Assembly (NCBI GenBank): GCA_913065125.1
Contig: CAJYAG010000004.1
Location: 98,501 to 162,500, forward strand
Reading direction: 5' to 3'
Source: an uncultured Flavobacteriaceae bacterium
GTDB taxonomy: Bacteria; Bacteroidota; Bacteroidia; Flavobacteriales; Flavobacteriaceae
Length of the DNA: 64,000 nucleotides
The notes beneath the pieces are model-generated. The model saw nothing but the letters and a program-made list of their open reading frames with translations, was not told the origin of the DNA and made no database searches. Shown here piece by piece: positions 34,480 to 44,847 of this stretch. The first letter of the stretch is position 1, and the number at the start of each line of letters is the position of its first letter. The position numbers and the translations under genes were made by a program.

Positions 34480-37400
34480 TTACATGTTCCTCCTATATTG
34501 CCCACCAACTTTAAACAACGCTTCCGTAATTTGTCCTAAAGAACAAAACTTGGTTGCTTCCATTAGTTTGTCAAATAAGTTTTCATTCTGTACAGCTGCT
34601 TCTTGTAAAATTGCCAAATGCTCTTGTACTTTTTCGTCATTAGCTTTGTTTAACAATTCTTTCGTCTGTATTTGATATTGCTTCTCTTCTTCAGTCGCTC
34701 TAATCACCTCTGCAGGTTGCACTGTCGGAGAACCTTTAGAACTCAAAAAGGTATTTACACCAATAATTGGAAATTCTCCATTGTGTTTCAACGTTTCGTA
34801 GTACAAACTTTCTTCTTGTATTTTAGAACGTTGATACATCGTTTCCATTGCACCTAAAACACCGCCACGTTCGGTAATTCTATCAAATTCTGTTAAAACA
34901 GCTTCTTCTACTAAATCAGTCAATTCTTCAATAATAAATGCTCCTTGAATCGGATTTTCATTCTTCGTCAATCCCAATTCTTTGTTGATGATTAACTGAA
35001 TTGCCATCGCTCTACGAACAGATTCTTCAGTCGGTGTTGTAATCGCTTCATCGTAGGCATTGGTGTGTAAAGAATTACAGTTGTCATTAATTGCATACAG
35101 CGCTTGTAATGTTGTACGGATATCATTAAAATCAATTTCCTGCGCGTGTAGAGAACGTCCAGAAGTTTGAATGTGATACTTTAACATTTGTGCTCTCGGA
35201 TTTGCTCCGTATTTATATTTCATGGCTTTTGCCCAAATCTTACGAGCAACTCTACCAATTACAGAATATTCTGGGTCAATTCCGTTTGAGAAAAAGAACG
35301 ATAAATTCGGTCCGAATTTATTAATGTCCATACCTCTCGATAAATAATATTCTACATAGGTAAATCCGTTTGATAAAGTCAACGCTAATTGTGTAATTGG
35401 GTTTGCGCCAGCTTCTGCAATATGATATCCAGAAATAGAAACCGAATAAAAGTTACGCACTTGCTTTTCTATAAAATATTCTTGTACATCGCCCATCAAT
35501 CGCAACGCAAATTCTGTAGAAAAAATACAGGTATTTTGTGCTTGATCTTCTTTTAAAATATCTGCTTGTACTGTTCCTCTAACTTGACTTAACGTTTCCG
35601 TTTTTATTTGTTGATACACATTCGCAGGTAAAATCATGTCACCAGTTAAACCTAATAACATCAACCCTAATCCGTTGTTTCCTTCAGGTAAATCTCCTTG
35701 ATAAACTGGTCTGTCTAATCCTTTTGAATCGTAAATCTCTTTAAATTTCGCTTCTACTTGTTTTTCTAACTTGTGCTCTTTAATATATTTCTCACAATTC
35801 TGATCAATGGCTGCATTCATAAAGAAACCTAACAACATCGGCGCTGGTCCGTTAATCGTCATCGAAACAGAAGTCATTGCGTGACTTAAATCAAAACCAG
35901 AATATAATTTCTTAGCATCATCTAAACAGCAAATTGAAACTCCTGCATTACCAATTTTACCGTAAATATCTGGTCTAACGCCAGGATCATTTCCGTATAA
36001 AGTAACCGAATCAAAAGCCGTTGATAAACGCTTTGCATCCATTCCTAAACTCACATAATGGAAACGTCTGTTGGTTCTTTCTGGCCCTCCTTCTCCTGCA
36101 AACATTCTTGTTGGGTCTTCTCCAGTTCTTTTAAACGGATACAATCCTGATGCAAAAGGAAACTCTCCTGGAACGTTTTCTTGTAAATTCCAACGTAATA
36201 AATCGCCCCAAGCTTCATATTTTGGTAAACTAATCTTAGGTATTTTCGAATGTGAAAGCGATTCGCTGTGTGTTTCTATATTGATTTCTTTTCCACGAAC
36301 TTTAAAGGTGTACATTGGGTTTTTATACTTCTGTACTTTCTCTTTCCAGTTTAAAATGATTTCCCAGTTTAAAGGATCGAAGTTTAGTTTTACTTTCTCG
36401 AACTGTGCTAAAAGTAGCTTAATAAATTCTTTGTCATCTCGAGCGGAATCAAGAGAGAGTATCTTATCTTCATTCAGTCCAGTTTTTATAATTTCTACAG
36501 ACGAATTTGTAATTGATTCTATCGTTTGATAAATTCCATATAATTTTTGAGCAACCACAACTTGATCTTCTACTTTTTTGTCATAAGCTCTATTGCTTTC
36601 AGATATTTCTGATAAATAACGAACTCTACTTGGCGGAATCACAAAGATTTTTTCAGACATTTCTTTGGTGATCTCCATGTTGGTTTTTAAATCAACTCCA
36701 GTTTTTTCAACCAATGTATCCATAATACGTTTGTACAACGTATTCATTCCTGGATCGTTAAACTGTGAAGCGATGGTTCCAAATACAGGCATGTCATCCA
36801 TATGAACATCCCATAAATGATTGTTGCGCATGTATTGTTTTTTTACATCGCGAATGGCATCTAAAGCACCACGTTTATCAAACTTATTGATGGCAACTAA
36901 ATCAGCAAAATCTAACATATCGATTTTTTCTAATTGTGTTGCAGCTCCAAATTCTGGAGTCATCACATATAAAGAAGTATCAGAATGTTCTATAATTTCT
37001 GTGTCGGATTGTCCAATTCCAGAGGTTTCTAAAATGATTAAATCAAACTCAGCAGCTTTTAAAACTTCAATCGCTTCATTGACATATTTTGATAAGGCTA
37101 AATTAGATTGACGCGTTGCTAACGAACGCATATACACTCTAGAATCGTTGATTGCATTCATGCGAATACGGTCTCCTAAAAGTGCGCCTCCAGTTTTTCT
37201 TTTTGATGGATCAACAGAAATCAATCCGACTGTTTTTTCTGGAAAATCAATTAAAAACCGACGAACCAATTCATCTACTAATGAAGATTTTCCTGCGCCA
37301 CCAGTTCCTGTAATTCCTAAAACCGGGGTTTTAGAATCTTTATTTTTTATGTGGATTGCATCTAAAGTATCTTTAGCAACTTCAGGAAAGTTTTCTGCAG

Positions 37401-37944
37401 AAGAAATAATTCTGGCAATACTACCTACATCTTTTTTGGCTAAATCGTTTAGGTCAACTTTCAAAACATCACCGATAGCATAATCAGATTGTTTTACCAA
37501 GTCATTTATCATTCCTTGTAAACCTAATTCGCGACCATCATCAGGAGCATAAATTCGTGTAATTCCGTAATCCATCAATTCTTTGATTTCTTCAGGTAGA
37601 ATTACACCGCCACCGCCGCCAAAGATTTTAATATGTTCAGCGCCTTTTTCTTTTAGTAAGTCGTACATGTATTTAAAATACTCGTTATGTCCGCCTTGAT
37701 ATGAAGTCATTGCAATAGCATTTGCATCTTCTTGTATGGCGCAGTTTACAACTTCTTCAACACTTCTATCATGACCTAAATGAATTACTTCTACGCCAGT
37801 AGATTGAATAATTCGTCTCATAATATTTATTGCTGCGTCGTGTCCATCAAATAATGATGCTGCGGTTACAATTCTTACTTTATGTATTGGTTTATAAGGT
37901 GCTATTTGTTCCATTCGTAATAAATCAAAATTTTGAGTGCGCAA
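34480..37944 (-). CDS. icmF: Fused isobutyryl-CoA mutase IcmF (methylmalonyl-CoA mutase family)
   Basis: 1154 residues, adenosylcobalamin-dependent carbon-skeleton mutase fused to its GTPase chaperone. Order: B12-binding domain (about 15-150; [11 protein letters not shown] and the FGGGGGVI loop), MeaB-like G domain (Walker [13 protein letters not shown] at about 208-219; NKFDKRG), a linker (about 430-560), then the mutase barrel ([18 protein letters not shown] ... [20 protein letters not shown]). It interconverts isobutyryl-CoA and butyryl-CoA or related pairs. The start may be Met1 (37944) or Met11 (37914). Residues 495-504 ([10 protein letters not shown]) are encoded by a dispersed repeat. 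No cobalamin riboswitch upstream. Confidence 0.95.
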   Translation of the reverse strand: MRTQNFDLLRMEQIAPYKPIHKVRIVTAASLFDGHDAAINIMRRIIQSTGVEVIHLGHDRSVEEVVNCAIQEDANAIAMTSYQGGHNEYFKYMYDLLKEKGAEHIKIFGGGGGVILPEEIKELMDYGITRIYAPDDGRELGLQGMINDLVKQSDYAIGDVLKVDLNDLAKKDVGSIARIISSAENFPEVAKDTLDAIHIKNKDSKTPVLGITGTGGAGKSSLVDELVRRFLIDFPEKTVGLISVDPSKRKTGGALLGDRIRMNAINDSRVYMRSLATRQSNLALSKYVNEAIEVLKAAEFDLIILETSGIGQSDTEIIEHSDTSLYVMTPEFGAATQLEKIDMLDFADLVAINKFDKRGALDAIRDVKKQYMRNNHLWDVHMDDMPVFGTIASQFNDPGMNTLYKRIMDTLVEKTGVDLKTNMEITKEMSEKIFVIPPSRVRYLSEISESNRAYDKKVEDQVVVAQKLYGIYQTIESITNSSVEIIKTGLNEDKILSLDSARDDKEFIKLLLAQFEKVKLNFDPLNWEIILNWKEKVQKYKNPMYTFKVRGKEINIETHSESLSHSKIPKISLPKYEAWGDLLRWNLQENVPGEFPFASGLYPFKRTGEDPTRMFAGEGGPERTNRRFHYVSLGMDAKRLSTAFDSVTLYGNDPGVRPDIYGKIGNAGVSICCLDDAKKLYSGFDLSHAMTSVSMTINGPAPMLLGFFMNAAIDQNCEKYIKEHKLEKQVEAKFKEIYDSKGLDRPVYQGDLPEGNNGLGLMLLGLTGDMILPANVYQQIKTETLSQVRGTVQADILKEDQAQNTCIFSTEFALRLMGDVQEYFIEKQVRNFYSVSISGYHIAEAGANPITQLALTLSNGFTYVEYYLSRGMDINKFGPNLSFFFSNGIDPEYSVIGRVARKIWAKAMKYKYGANPRAQMLKYHIQTSGRSLHAQEIDFNDIRTTLQALYAINDNCNSLHTNAYDEAITTPTEESVRRAMAIQLIINKELGLTKNENPIQGAFIIEELTDLVEEAVLTEFDRITERGGVLGAMETMYQRSKIQEESLYYETLKHNGEFPIIGVNTFLSSKGSPTVQPAEVIRATEEEKQYQIQTKELLNKANDEKVQEHLAILQEAAVQNENLFDKLMEATKFCSLGQITEALFKVGGQYRRNM
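36433..36458. repeat. Dispersed repeat inside the icmF coding sequence
   Basis: GTCATCTCGAGCGGAATCAA followed by GAGAGA, a member of the GTCATNNCGAGCGGA repeat family that otherwise lies between genes. On the coding strand it is in frame and gives SLDSARDD in the linker between G domain and mutase. Confidence 0.7.
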
Positions 37945-38055
37945 TTTACGGAATTCTTAAAAAATAATTTGATTCTTTGCGTAGTTTTAAAATTTATAAA
38001 TTCTTTTTGGTATGTTTTTTGCTAATTATACTTTGATAACTTTAACTATTTTCTG

Positions 38056-38586
38056 ATGAAAAAACTCATATTATTATTTCTGTCAACTTTTTTATTTGTT
38101 TCGTGTAGTAGTGTAAGAGTGGTTACGGATTATGATTCTAAAACAGATTTTTCTAAATATAAAACCTTTGCATTTTACAAAAGCGGAATTGACAAAGCGA
38201 AGATTTCTGATATTGATAAGCGTAGAATATTAAAAGCAATTGAAGTGGAATTACTTGCAAAAGGATTTAAGAAATCTGAGAATCCAGACATGTTGGTGAG
38301 TATTTTTGCAAAGTCAAGAAAAAATATCCAAGTAGATTCTAGAGTAAATCCCCCTTATGGTTATTGGTATCCATCGTATTATTATGGAAGAGAAAGACTT
38401 CGAGTAACAAAACAAACAGAAGGAACTTTGTTTATTGATTTTATTGATGTAGAAAATAAAAAACTAATATGGCAAGGAATTGGTTCTGGAGCATTAGGCG
38501 CAAAAACGGGTGTAAAGAAAGAAGAGAGGATTCAAACATTTGTAAAAGAAATTATGAGTAAATATCCACCAGAGAAAAAGAAGTAA
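38056..38586 (+). CDS. DUF4136 lipoprotein
   Basis: 176 residues. Lipoprotein signal (LILLFLSTFLFVSC, Cys17), then the DUF4136 domain: VVTDYDSKTDFSKYKTFAFY near the N terminus and GTLFIDFIDVENKKLIWQGIGSG near the C terminus. An outer-membrane-facing protein of unknown function found throughout Gram-negative bacteria. The short DUF5522 gene follows after 23 bases. Confidence 0.92.
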   Translation: MKKLILLFLSTFLFVSCSSVRVVTDYDSKTDFSKYKTFAFYKSGIDKAKISDIDKRRILKAIEVELLAKGFKKSENPDMLVSIFAKSRKNIQVDSRVNPPYGYWYPSYYYGRERLRVTKQTEGTLFIDFIDVENKKLIWQGIGSGALGAKTGVKKEERIQTFVKEIMSKYPPEKKK

Positions 38587-38597
38587 AAATTAAATGC

Positions 38598-38605
38598 TAA
38601 TTTTG
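38598..38605 (+). promoter_or_regulatory. TAnnTTTG box abutting the DUF5522 start
   Basis: TAATTTTG at 38598-38605, four bases before the ATG at 38610. If used as a promoter it gives a leaderless message; the gene may instead be read through from the DUF4136 gene. Confidence 0.4.
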
Positions 38606-38609
38606 CTAC

Positions 38610-38780
38610 ATGTTTAAACCTCGAATTGAATTAGAATCCGATGACTTTTATTTTAACGAAGAAGGTTATCGAGTATTTACAGAAAAGTATCATTTAAAAA
38701 GGGGTTATTGCTGTAAAAGTGGTTGTAAGCATTGTCCGTATGGTTACGATAAAAAGACAGATAGCTTTAAAACAAAATAA
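38610..38780 (+). CDS. DUF5522 small cysteine protein
   Basis: 56 residues: MFKPRIELESDDFYFNEEGY, then a Cys motif GYCCKSGCKHCPYGY (about 32-46) matching DUF5522, a Bacteroidota family of very small proteins with a C-C-x3-C-x2-C-P-Y pattern that probably binds a metal or zinc. No signal peptide, so cytoplasmic. Shorter than common length cut-offs, so easily missed. Function unknown. Confidence 0.88.
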   Translation: MFKPRIELESDDFYFNEEGYRVFTEKYHLKRGYCCKSGCKHCPYGYDKKTDSFKTK

Positions 38781-38830
38781 TTTTTTAAATTTCAATTATT
38801 TGTGTATATTTATAAATATTAAAATTTAAA

Positions 38831-39016
38831 ATGTCACGTTTAAGTCAACTGCTACAATATAGAAAACATCTAGAAGATAGATATCGCAGATTGCTAGAAA
38901 AATCTAGCGATTATAGGTATGTTGACGAAATTAAAAGCGATAGAGCTGCTTATAAAGCCATGAAAATCCGTGGTAAATTAAATAGGATTAACTATTTAAA
39001 CAAAGAAATTTCTTAA
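38831..39016 (+). CDS. Small hypothetical protein
   Basis: 61 residues, Arg/Lys/Leu-rich and probably all helical ([40 protein letters not shown]). Good ATG (38831), AT-rich upstream region. Overlaps the convergent pyrF gene by 21 bases. I do not recognise a named family; the non-random composition and clean start argue for a real gene. Confidence 0.65.
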   Translation: MSRLSQLLQYRKHLEDRYRRLLEKSSDYRYVDEIKSDRAAYKAMKIRGKLNRINYLNKEIS

Positions 39017-39820
39017 AATTATTTCCATTTCTTCTTGTAATTCACTCGCTTTATGCATCGCCGAATTTGCAAAATTTTCATCATTTGAAGCATAAATAAT
39101 TCCACGAGAAGAATTGATTAATAAGCCAACTGAATCTGACATTCCGTATTTACAAACGTCTTGTAGATTTCCGCCTTGAGCACCAACACCAGGAACTAAT
39201 AAAAAACTATTCGGAACAATTTTTCTGATTTCTTTAAAGTATTCTGCTTTTGTTGCACCAACAACATACATTAGGTTTTCTGAGTTTTCCCAAGATGTAG
39301 AAGTTTCTATAACCTCTTTATACAATTCTTTTTCATTTACCAATTTTGTTTGAAAATCGAAAGCACCTTCGTTAGATGTCAATGCTAATAAAATAGTGTA
39401 TTTGTCTTTAAAAGCTAAAAATGGTTCAACCGAATCTTTTCCCATATACGGTGCAACCGTAACAGAATCAAACGCTAAATCTTCAAAAAAAGCTTTTGCG
39501 TACATGCTAGATGTATTGCCAATATCGCCACGTTTTGCATCTGCAATTGTAAAAATTTCTGGATACTTTTTATTGATGTATTGAATGGTTTTTTCTAGTG
39601 ATTGCCAACCTTTGATTCCGTATGCTTCATAAAAAGCAGTGTTCGGTTTGTAAGCCACACACAAATGATGCGTGGCGTCAATAATTGCTTTGTTAAATGC
39701 AAAAATGGGGTCTTCTTCTTGTAATAAATGTTGAGGTATTTTAGTGATATCAACATCTAAACCAATACATAAAAATGATTTTTTTAGATGGATTTGCTCA
39801 ATAAGTTGCTTTGTTGTCAT
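38996..39820 (-). CDS. pyrF: Orotidine 5'-phosphate decarboxylase (long, type 2)
   Basis: Last step of UMP synthesis. 274 residues, as in the type-2 family. Signature: LCIGLDVD at the N terminus, catalytic [19 protein letters not shown] (about 88-106), [15 protein letters not shown], and [11 protein letters not shown] near the C terminus. Start at the ATG at 39820 ([14 protein letters not shown]). Monocistronic, divergent from the thioredoxin-like gene. Confidence 0.97.
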   Translation of the reverse strand: MTTKQLIEQIHLKKSFLCIGLDVDITKIPQHLLQEEDPIFAFNKAIIDATHHLCVAYKPNTAFYEAYGIKGWQSLEKTIQYINKKYPEIFTIADAKRGDIGNTSSMYAKAFFEDLAFDSVTVAPYMGKDSVEPFLAFKDKYTILLALTSNEGAFDFQTKLVNEKELYKEVIETSTSWENSENLMYVVGATKAEYFKEIRKIVPNSFLLVPGVGAQGGNLQDVCKYGMSDSVGLLINSSRGIIYASNDENFANSAMHKASELQEEMEIILRNFFV

Positions 39821-39957
39821 TCAAACAGTAATAAAGTTTAGCAAAGGTACTTAATTTTGATAGTTTATCTATATTTGTTTTCGATGTAAAAGTGTTTTTA
39901 CAATCATTTCTTGTAAGAATCTTACTTAAGTATTGACCAAGTAACAAACTAATAATC

Positions 39958-40452
39958 ATGATTAAAAAAATCACTTTATTTTTGCTTTTATCTTTAATTC
40001 TAGCCGGATGTAACCTCAAATCTCCAACGAATTTTACAGAAGAAGCATTGAAAGATTCTTTTTTTGACATCAATAATAAATCGATTCAATTTAAAGAAAT
40101 CTTAACAAAACATAAAGGGCAAAAAATACTCATAAATGTTTGGGCTTCTTGGTGTAGAGATTGTGTAGTTGGTTTTCCCAATTTAAAAGAGTTTCAAAAA
40201 AACAACCCAACTGTAAAATATGTTTTTCTTTCTACAAACAGAAGTGTTTTTAGTTGGAAAAAAGCTATTGATAAATACGAACTTCAAGGAGATCATTATT
40301 TTGTGAAAAATGGATTGAATAGTGCATTCGGTGATTTTTTAAATTCTAATTGGGTTCCGAGATACTTGGTAGTAAACGAAAACGGGACTTTAGATTTGTT
40401 TAAAGCAAAAAAGATTACCGATAAAAGCATAGTTGAAGCCTTAAAAAAATAA
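39958..40452 (+). CDS. TlpA-like thioredoxin lipoprotein
   Basis: 164 residues. Lipoprotein signal (LFLLLSLILAGC, Cys17), then a thioredoxin fold with active site Trp65-Cys66-Arg-Asp-Cys69 (WASWCRDC) and a cis-proline segment (NWVPRYLVV). Probably a periplasmic thiol oxidoreductase. tpiA follows after 36 bases but has its own promoter inside the end of this gene. Confidence 0.92.
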   Translation: MIKKITLFLLLSLILAGCNLKSPTNFTEEALKDSFFDINNKSIQFKEILTKHKGQKILINVWASWCRDCVVGFPNLKEFQKNNPTVKYVFLSTNRSVFSWKKAIDKYELQGDHYFVKNGLNSAFGDFLNSNWVPRYLVVNENGTLDLFKAKKITDKSIVEALKK

Positions 40453-40462
40453 CGTATTTTTG
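40433..40462 (+). promoter_or_regulatory. Bacteroidota-type promoter for tpiA
   Basis: TTG at 40433-40435, 19-base spacer, TATTTTTG at 40455-40462; a close match to the consensus. It overlaps the 3' end of the thioredoxin-like gene and gives a leader of about 20 bases to the tpiA ATG. Confidence 0.75.
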
Positions 40463-40488
40463 CAGCGTTTAACAGTAAAATAGTATCC

Positions 40489-41247
40489 ATGAGAAGTAAA
40501 ATTGTTGCAGGTAATTGGAAAATGAATAATGATGTTGAGGAGACAAAAAGTTTGGTAAAAGGAATCAGAAAAGCAATAAAAAGACTTCCTTTAGCAAACA
40601 CAAGAGTGCTAGTTTCGCCAACATTTGTAAACTTAACCAGTGCAATTAAAAAAGCTAAAAAATCCAACATAGAAGTTGTTGCTCAAAACATGCATCAAGA
40701 AAATAATGGCGCTTTTACTGGCGAAATTTCTGCTGATATGTTAAAAAATATTGGCGTAGAAACCGTTATTATTGGTCACTCTGAAAGAAGATCAATATTT
40801 GGTGAAACAGATGAACTCCTTGCGAAAAAAGTAAATCAAGCAATTCAAAATGATATGGAAGTCATTTTTTGTTTTGGAGAGCAATTGGAAGATAGAAAAT
40901 TGGACAATCATTTTACCGTTGTACAGCATCAATTAGAACACGGATTGTTTCATTTAGAAGCTATAGCTTGGAATCAGATTGTGTTGGCGTACGAACCAGT
41001 TTGGGCAATTGGCACAGGAGAAACTGCGTCACCAGAACAAGCACAAGAAATGCATGCTTTTATCAGAAAATTACTTCAAGAAAAATACAATACAAGTGTT
41101 GCCGATAATACATCGATTTTATACGGCGGAAGCGTAAAACCTTCGAACGCAAATGAAATATTTTCTAAACAAGATGTAGATGGTGGTTTAATTGGCGGAG
41201 CATCTTTAAATGTAGAAGATTTTACTAAAATTATTAAAGCGATTTAA
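40489..41247 (+). CDS. tpiA: Triosephosphate isomerase
   Basis: Glycolytic interconversion of dihydroxyacetone phosphate and glyceraldehyde 3-phosphate. 252 residues. Active-site parts: GNWKMNN near the N terminus (Lys), IGHSERR (catalytic His), AYEPVWAIGTG (catalytic Glu and flexible loop), YGGSVKPSNA and GGLIGGASL (phosphate loop). Its TAA overlaps the prmA ATG by one base. Confidence 0.98.
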   Translation: MRSKIVAGNWKMNNDVEETKSLVKGIRKAIKRLPLANTRVLVSPTFVNLTSAIKKAKKSNIEVVAQNMHQENNGAFTGEISADMLKNIGVETVIIGHSERRSIFGETDELLAKKVNQAIQNDMEVIFCFGEQLEDRKLDNHFTVVQHQLEHGLFHLEAIAWNQIVLAYEPVWAIGTGETASPEQAQEMHAFIRKLLQEKYNTSVADNTSILYGGSVKPSNANEIFSKQDVDGGLIGGASLNVEDFTKIIKAI

Positions 41248-42083
41248 TGGATCATATTTATATAGAATATAATTTTGTTGTTGAACCAACAGCACCTGGA
41301 ACAGAAATTTTAATTGCAGAATTAGGCTTTGCTGGATTTGAAAGTTTTGTTGAAAATGAAAACGGCGTAACTGCTTATATTCAAAAAGAAGATTGGAATG
41401 CCGATATTTTAGAGGATGTTTCAGTTTTAAAATCTGAAGAATTTGCGATTACTTTTGATAAAAATGAAGTAGCGCAAACTAATTGGAACAGCGAATGGGA
41501 AAAGAATTTTGAAGCGATTCAGGTTGATGATTTGGTAAGTGTTCGCGCACCTTTTCACGAAGATAAAAAACTAAAATATGATATTGTTATTGAGCCAAAA
41601 ATGAGTTTTGGAACAGGTCATCATGAAACAACACACATGATGATTCAGCATTTGTTAGCATTAGATTTAGAAAATAAAAAAACGCTTGATATGGGTTGTG
41701 GAACTGGAATTTTAGCAATTTTTGCTGAAATGAAAGGCGCAAAACCAATTGACGGAATTGATATTGATAATTGGTGCTACATTAACTCCGTCGAAAATGC
41801 TGAAAGAAATAAATGCAAGCATATTTCGTTTTATGAAGGAGATGCAAGTTTATTAACAACTCAGAACTATGATGTTATCATTGCAAACATCAACAGAAAT
41901 ATTTTGTTGAATGATATGGAAACATATACTAAATGTTTAAACGAAAACGGAATCTTATTATTGAGTGGTTTTTACAAGGAAGATATTCCGACCATTGATG
42001 CAGAAGTTTCTAAATTTGGTTTGCAGTTGCAAAAAACAATTGAAAGAAATAATTGGGTTTCACTAAAATATTTAAAGGAGTAA
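41247..42083 (+). CDS. prmA: Ribosomal protein L11 methyltransferase
   Basis: SAM-dependent trimethylation of ribosomal protein L11. 278 residues: N-terminal substrate-recognition domain (about 1-60), linker helix with NWNSEWEKNF, then the Rossmann methyltransferase domain with MSFGTGHHETTHMM, DMGCGTGILAIFA (SAM site) and IIANINRNILL. Translationally coupled to tpiA; clpS follows after 19 bases. Confidence 0.97.
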   Translation: MDHIYIEYNFVVEPTAPGTEILIAELGFAGFESFVENENGVTAYIQKEDWNADILEDVSVLKSEEFAITFDKNEVAQTNWNSEWEKNFEAIQVDDLVSVRAPFHEDKKLKYDIVIEPKMSFGTGHHETTHMMIQHLLALDLENKKTLDMGCGTGILAIFAEMKGAKPIDGIDIDNWCYINSVENAERNKCKHISFYEGDASLLTTQNYDVIIANINRNILLNDMETYTKCLNENGILLLSGFYKEDIPTIDAEVSKFGLQLQKTIERNNWVSLKYLKE

Positions 42084-42102
42084 TTGTATATTTATTTTTA
42101 AA

Positions 42103-42378
42103 ATGAGCACAAAAGAAAAAATACAAGAAGAAGTAGATGTTCTAGAAAAAGAAGTAAATCAACATGAAATAGTGTTGTTTAATGATGATGTAAACACGTT
42201 CGATCATGTAATAGAATCTTTAATTGATGTCTGTGAGCATACGCTAGAGCAAGCAGAACAATGTTCTATTTTAGTGCATTATAAGGGAAAATGTACTGTA
42301 AAAACTGGTGAGTATAAAGATTTAAAGCCAAGATGTTCTAAGCTACAACAACTTGGTTTATCAGCAGAATTAGTTTAA
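42103..42378 (+). CDS. clpS: ClpS adaptor protein
   Basis: 91 residues. Binds ClpA/ClpC and N-end-rule substrates and feeds them to the ClpP protease. Conserved core VLFNDDVNTFDHVIESL (the N-D-D-x-x-T/N-T motif) and VHYKGKCTVKTGEY. Third gene of the tpiA-prmA-clpS order typical of this phylum. Confidence 0.96.
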   Translation: MSTKEKIQEEVDVLEKEVNQHEIVLFNDDVNTFDHVIESLIDVCEHTLEQAEQCSILVHYKGKCTVKTGEYKDLKPRCSKLQQLGLSAELV

Positions 42379-42379
42379 G

Positions 42380-42652
42380 ATGACAAATGTATTTTTATAC
42401 TACGACTTCAATTCTTTTTTTAAGGATGAATCTGGTGTTTTTGAAGGGAATGAAATTTGTTATAGCGAGCTAAATCCAGAACATTTTTTAATTTTTGAAA
42501 AAGAGAACGAAAAATATAATTTGTATATTTCTAAATACAATTCAAAAAAAGATGTTGGCAAAAACAAACCTGTTCTTTTAGAGACGGTCATCGAAAATTA
42601 CGATAAAAGTATTCCAGAACATCGCGTTGCAATACGAAGATATTTTGAATAA
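42380..42652 (+). CDS. Hypothetical protein downstream of clpS
   Basis: 90 residues, acidic and aromatic (MTNVFLYYDFNSFFKDESG), no signal peptide, no cysteine pattern. It starts one base after clpS and ends before a strong terminator, so it is the last gene of the tpiA operon. No family recognised. Confidence 0.75.
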   Translation: MTNVFLYYDFNSFFKDESGVFEGNEICYSELNPEHFLIFEKENEKYNLYISKYNSKKDVGKNKPVLLETVIENYDKSIPEHRVAIRRYFE

Positions 42653-42737
42653 TTTAATTTTTAGAAGCAAATAAGGTATTACGGTTGCTTTATAAAAAGC
42701 TTTTTTAATTAGAAATTTTTAGGCTTCTTACTACGAA

Positions 42738-42762
42738 AAACGCACCCAAAGGGTGCGTTTTA
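42738..42762. terminator. Intrinsic terminator after the tpiA-clpS operon
   Basis: AAACGCACCC / GGGTGCGTTT, 10-bp perfect stem with AAA loop, at 42738-42760. Flanking A- and T-runs allow use by the convergent M28 gene too. Confidence 0.9.
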
Positions 42763-42789
42763 CTATTGCTTAAAGTAAGAAAAATGATT

Positions 42790-44331
42790 TTATTTCATTG
42801 TTTTTCGAGGTAGTTTTTGATCTCTTTGTGCAGTATTATAAACAAAAGAAGCTACAATTACAGCCATTTGTTTTAGGTCGTCCATAACCAAGCGCTCATA
42901 AGTATCTGCATTTGTATGGTGAGTTCTTGATCTGTATTCTACAGGATCTTGAATAAATTGAAAGCCAGGAATGCCAACAGCATCAAAAGCTAAGTGATCT
43001 GTTCCTCCAGTATTATTTGTTGTAACTGTTGTATTGTCAATCATATCACTAAAAGGTGTAAACCAGCTTTTAAAAATTGGAACGACATCTTTATTTCCTT
43101 GCGTATAAATTCCGCGTACCTTTCCTGTTCCGTTATCGATATTGAAATAACCAGCTACTTTTTCATTTTCTTTGGTAAATTTCTTTGTTGCTGGATCTCC
43201 AAAATGATTTTTCACATAGTTTCTAGAACCATGTAAGCCTTGCTCTTCTCCGTCCCAAAGTGCAATTCTAATGGTTCTTTTTGGTGATACGCCAACTGCT
43301 TTTAAAATACGAACAGCTTCCATCATTACTATTGAACCAGCAGCATTATCTGTAGCACCTGTTGCACCGTGCCAAGAATCTAAATGTGCACCTAGCATTA
43401 CAACTTCTGCTTTTAAATTTCTGTCTGTACCAGGAATCTCAGCGATAACGTTGTATCCTTTTAAACTTTTAGAATTGAAAGAAGTTTTTACTTCTGCTTC
43501 AATTTCTACTTCAACTCCATTTTCAATTAAACGCGCCATCAAATTTGCATGTTCTGGTACCATTTCTAGTTCGCTAATAGATTTTGGAGCATCTTTCAAA
43601 TAACCTCTACCGCCACTTGTAAACAAGGTTCCGTGTCTTCCGTTCTTTCCAGTAACCTGTAGCGCAACACCTTCATTTACAAGAAAAGTTGCTATTTTTT
43701 GAGTCAATGCTCTTCTTTTCATCCATGCAGCTCTTCTTGCTGCCATATCATCATTGTTTCCCGTGTTTCTAGTTCTCGGTTCAGCAGGCTTTTCCATTTT
43801 ATTTAGTGCTTCATGGCTAAAGCGAACTGCATCCGCTTCAAAAGTTGGGGCCTGACTTCCGTTTGCTTTTACAAGTACAATTGCTCCTTTTAATTTTCCT
43901 TTATATTTTGCAAAATCAGCTTCAGATTTAATGTCAACCATTATCACTTTTCCAGAAATTGGTCCATTTGTTCCTTCTGTCCATGCTTTTGGAACAGCAA
44001 CAAAAGACATGTAGTATGGCTTTGTCATTGCTACATAGTTCTTTTCTATTTCCCATCCTTTTCCAAATTCACCCCAAACTTCTGTTTTAGAGTTTTTCAA
44101 TCCCCATTTAGATAATTGGTTTACAGCATAATTAGCGGCTCTTTTATATCCTTGAGAGTTGGTTAAGCGAGACCCAGCTTTATCAATCAATTCAAAAGCT
44201 ATTTTTTCGACCTGAGAATTGTTTAGTCCTTCTTTTTTTATTTTTTCAATTGTGTTTGCATCAAAAACCTCTTGGCCAAAGGAGAGAGAGATGAAAAATA
44301 ATGCGGGTAAAATTAATAGTTTACGAATCAT
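42790..44331 (-). CDS. Secreted M28 family aminopeptidase
   Basis: 513 residues with a signal peptide ([16 protein letters not shown]). A PA insert domain (about 120-260) splits the region before the zinc domain. Zinc and catalytic residues of M28: [20 protein letters not shown] (His, Asp), [12 protein letters not shown] (Glu-Glu), [11 protein letters not shown] (Asp), and [18 protein letters not shown] (last His). It removes amino acids from peptides outside the cytoplasm. Confidence 0.95.
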   Translation of the reverse strand: MIRKLLILPALFFISLSFGQEVFDANTIEKIKKEGLNNSQVEKIAFELIDKAGSRLTNSQGYKRAANYAVNQLSKWGLKNSKTEVWGEFGKGWEIEKNYVAMTKPYYMSFVAVPKAWTEGTNGPISGKVIMVDIKSEADFAKYKGKLKGAIVLVKANGSQAPTFEADAVRFSHEALNKMEKPAEPRTRNTGNNDDMAARRAAWMKRRALTQKIATFLVNEGVALQVTGKNGRHGTLFTSGGRGYLKDAPKSISELEMVPEHANLMARLIENGVEVEIEAEVKTSFNSKSLKGYNVIAEIPGTDRNLKAEVVMLGAHLDSWHGATGATDNAAGSIVMMEAVRILKAVGVSPKRTIRIALWDGEEQGLHGSRNYVKNHFGDPATKKFTKENEKVAGYFNIDNGTGKVRGIYTQGNKDVVPIFKSWFTPFSDMIDNTTVTTNNTGGTDHLAFDAVGIPGFQFIQDPVEYRSRTHHTNADTYERLVMDDLKQMAVIVASFVYNTAQRDQKLPRKTMK

Positions 44332-44456
44332 AAGTGTAAAATTTAGTTAATAAATTGTAGTGTTTTTTGATGTTGATTATCAAGTATTTTTGATAAATGT
44401 ATGCAAAAACAACGAAATTTAATGCAGAAAAGTAAATTCAGAATTGTTATAAATAA

Positions 44457-44484
44457 AAAAACGCATCATTTTTGATGCGTTTTT
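44457..44484. terminator. Intrinsic terminator downstream of tRNA-Arg
   Basis: AAAAACGCATCA / TGATGCGTTTTT around TTTT, 12 bp, directly next to the 3' end of the tRNA (minus strand). Confidence 0.88.
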
Positions 44485-44486
44485 AG

Positions 44487-44560
44487 TGACCACGATAGGA
44501 TTCAAACCTATAACCTCTTGAGCCGTAATCAAGTGCGCTATTCAGTTGCGCCACGTGGCC
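44487..44560 (-). tRNA. tRNA-Arg (anticodon ACG)
   Basis: 74 bases, complete cloverleaf read on the minus strand: acceptor GGCCACG/CGTGGTC (one G-T pair), D stem GCGC/GCGC, anticodon stem CTTGA/TCAAG with loop TTACGGC (ACG), T stem ATAGG/CCTAT, discriminator A. CCA is not encoded. The D loop is AACTGAATA (A instead of G at position 19) and the T loop is TTTGAAT (T instead of C at position 56), see findings. Confidence 0.95.
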
Positions 44561-44604
44561 GTAAGCGGGTGCAAATATAGTTGCTATTTTTTAATTTTGA
44601 AAAT

Positions 44605-44835
44605 CTATTCTGCTATTTCTTTTTTAAATTCTTCAATAATTGGTGTTGCTTTTTTTAAATCAGAACTGTAGATAAACAATTCAATATTATCAATAGGTAA
44701 ACCAAATCCGCCTAGCCTTGCAGACTCGTGATGATTTTTTATTAAGCTAGGGATTTTTTCTTGATCTAATAAGTAGCTTAATCTATTTACAAATATTGAT
44801 GTTCCTGTGAAAACTTTTATATGTTCTTTTTCCAT
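44605..44835 (-). CDS. DUF2007 family small protein
   Basis: 76 residues, cytoplasmic, alpha-beta: KVFTGTSIFVNRLSYLLDQEKIPSLIKNH, then DNIELFIYSSDLKKATPIIEEF. Matches DUF2007 (putative signal-transducing, PII-like ferredoxin fold), function not known. It follows the 50-residue gene on the same strand with 12 bases between. Confidence 0.87.
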   Translation of the reverse strand: MEKEHIKVFTGTSIFVNRLSYLLDQEKIPSLIKNHHESARLGGFGLPIDNIELFIYSSDLKKATPIIEEFKKEIAE

Positions 44836-44847
44836 GTTGATGTTGTT

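Noticed and set aside
36071..36529. 152-codon open frame opposite icmF
   Set aside because: Lies wholly inside the mutase gene; no recognisable domain.
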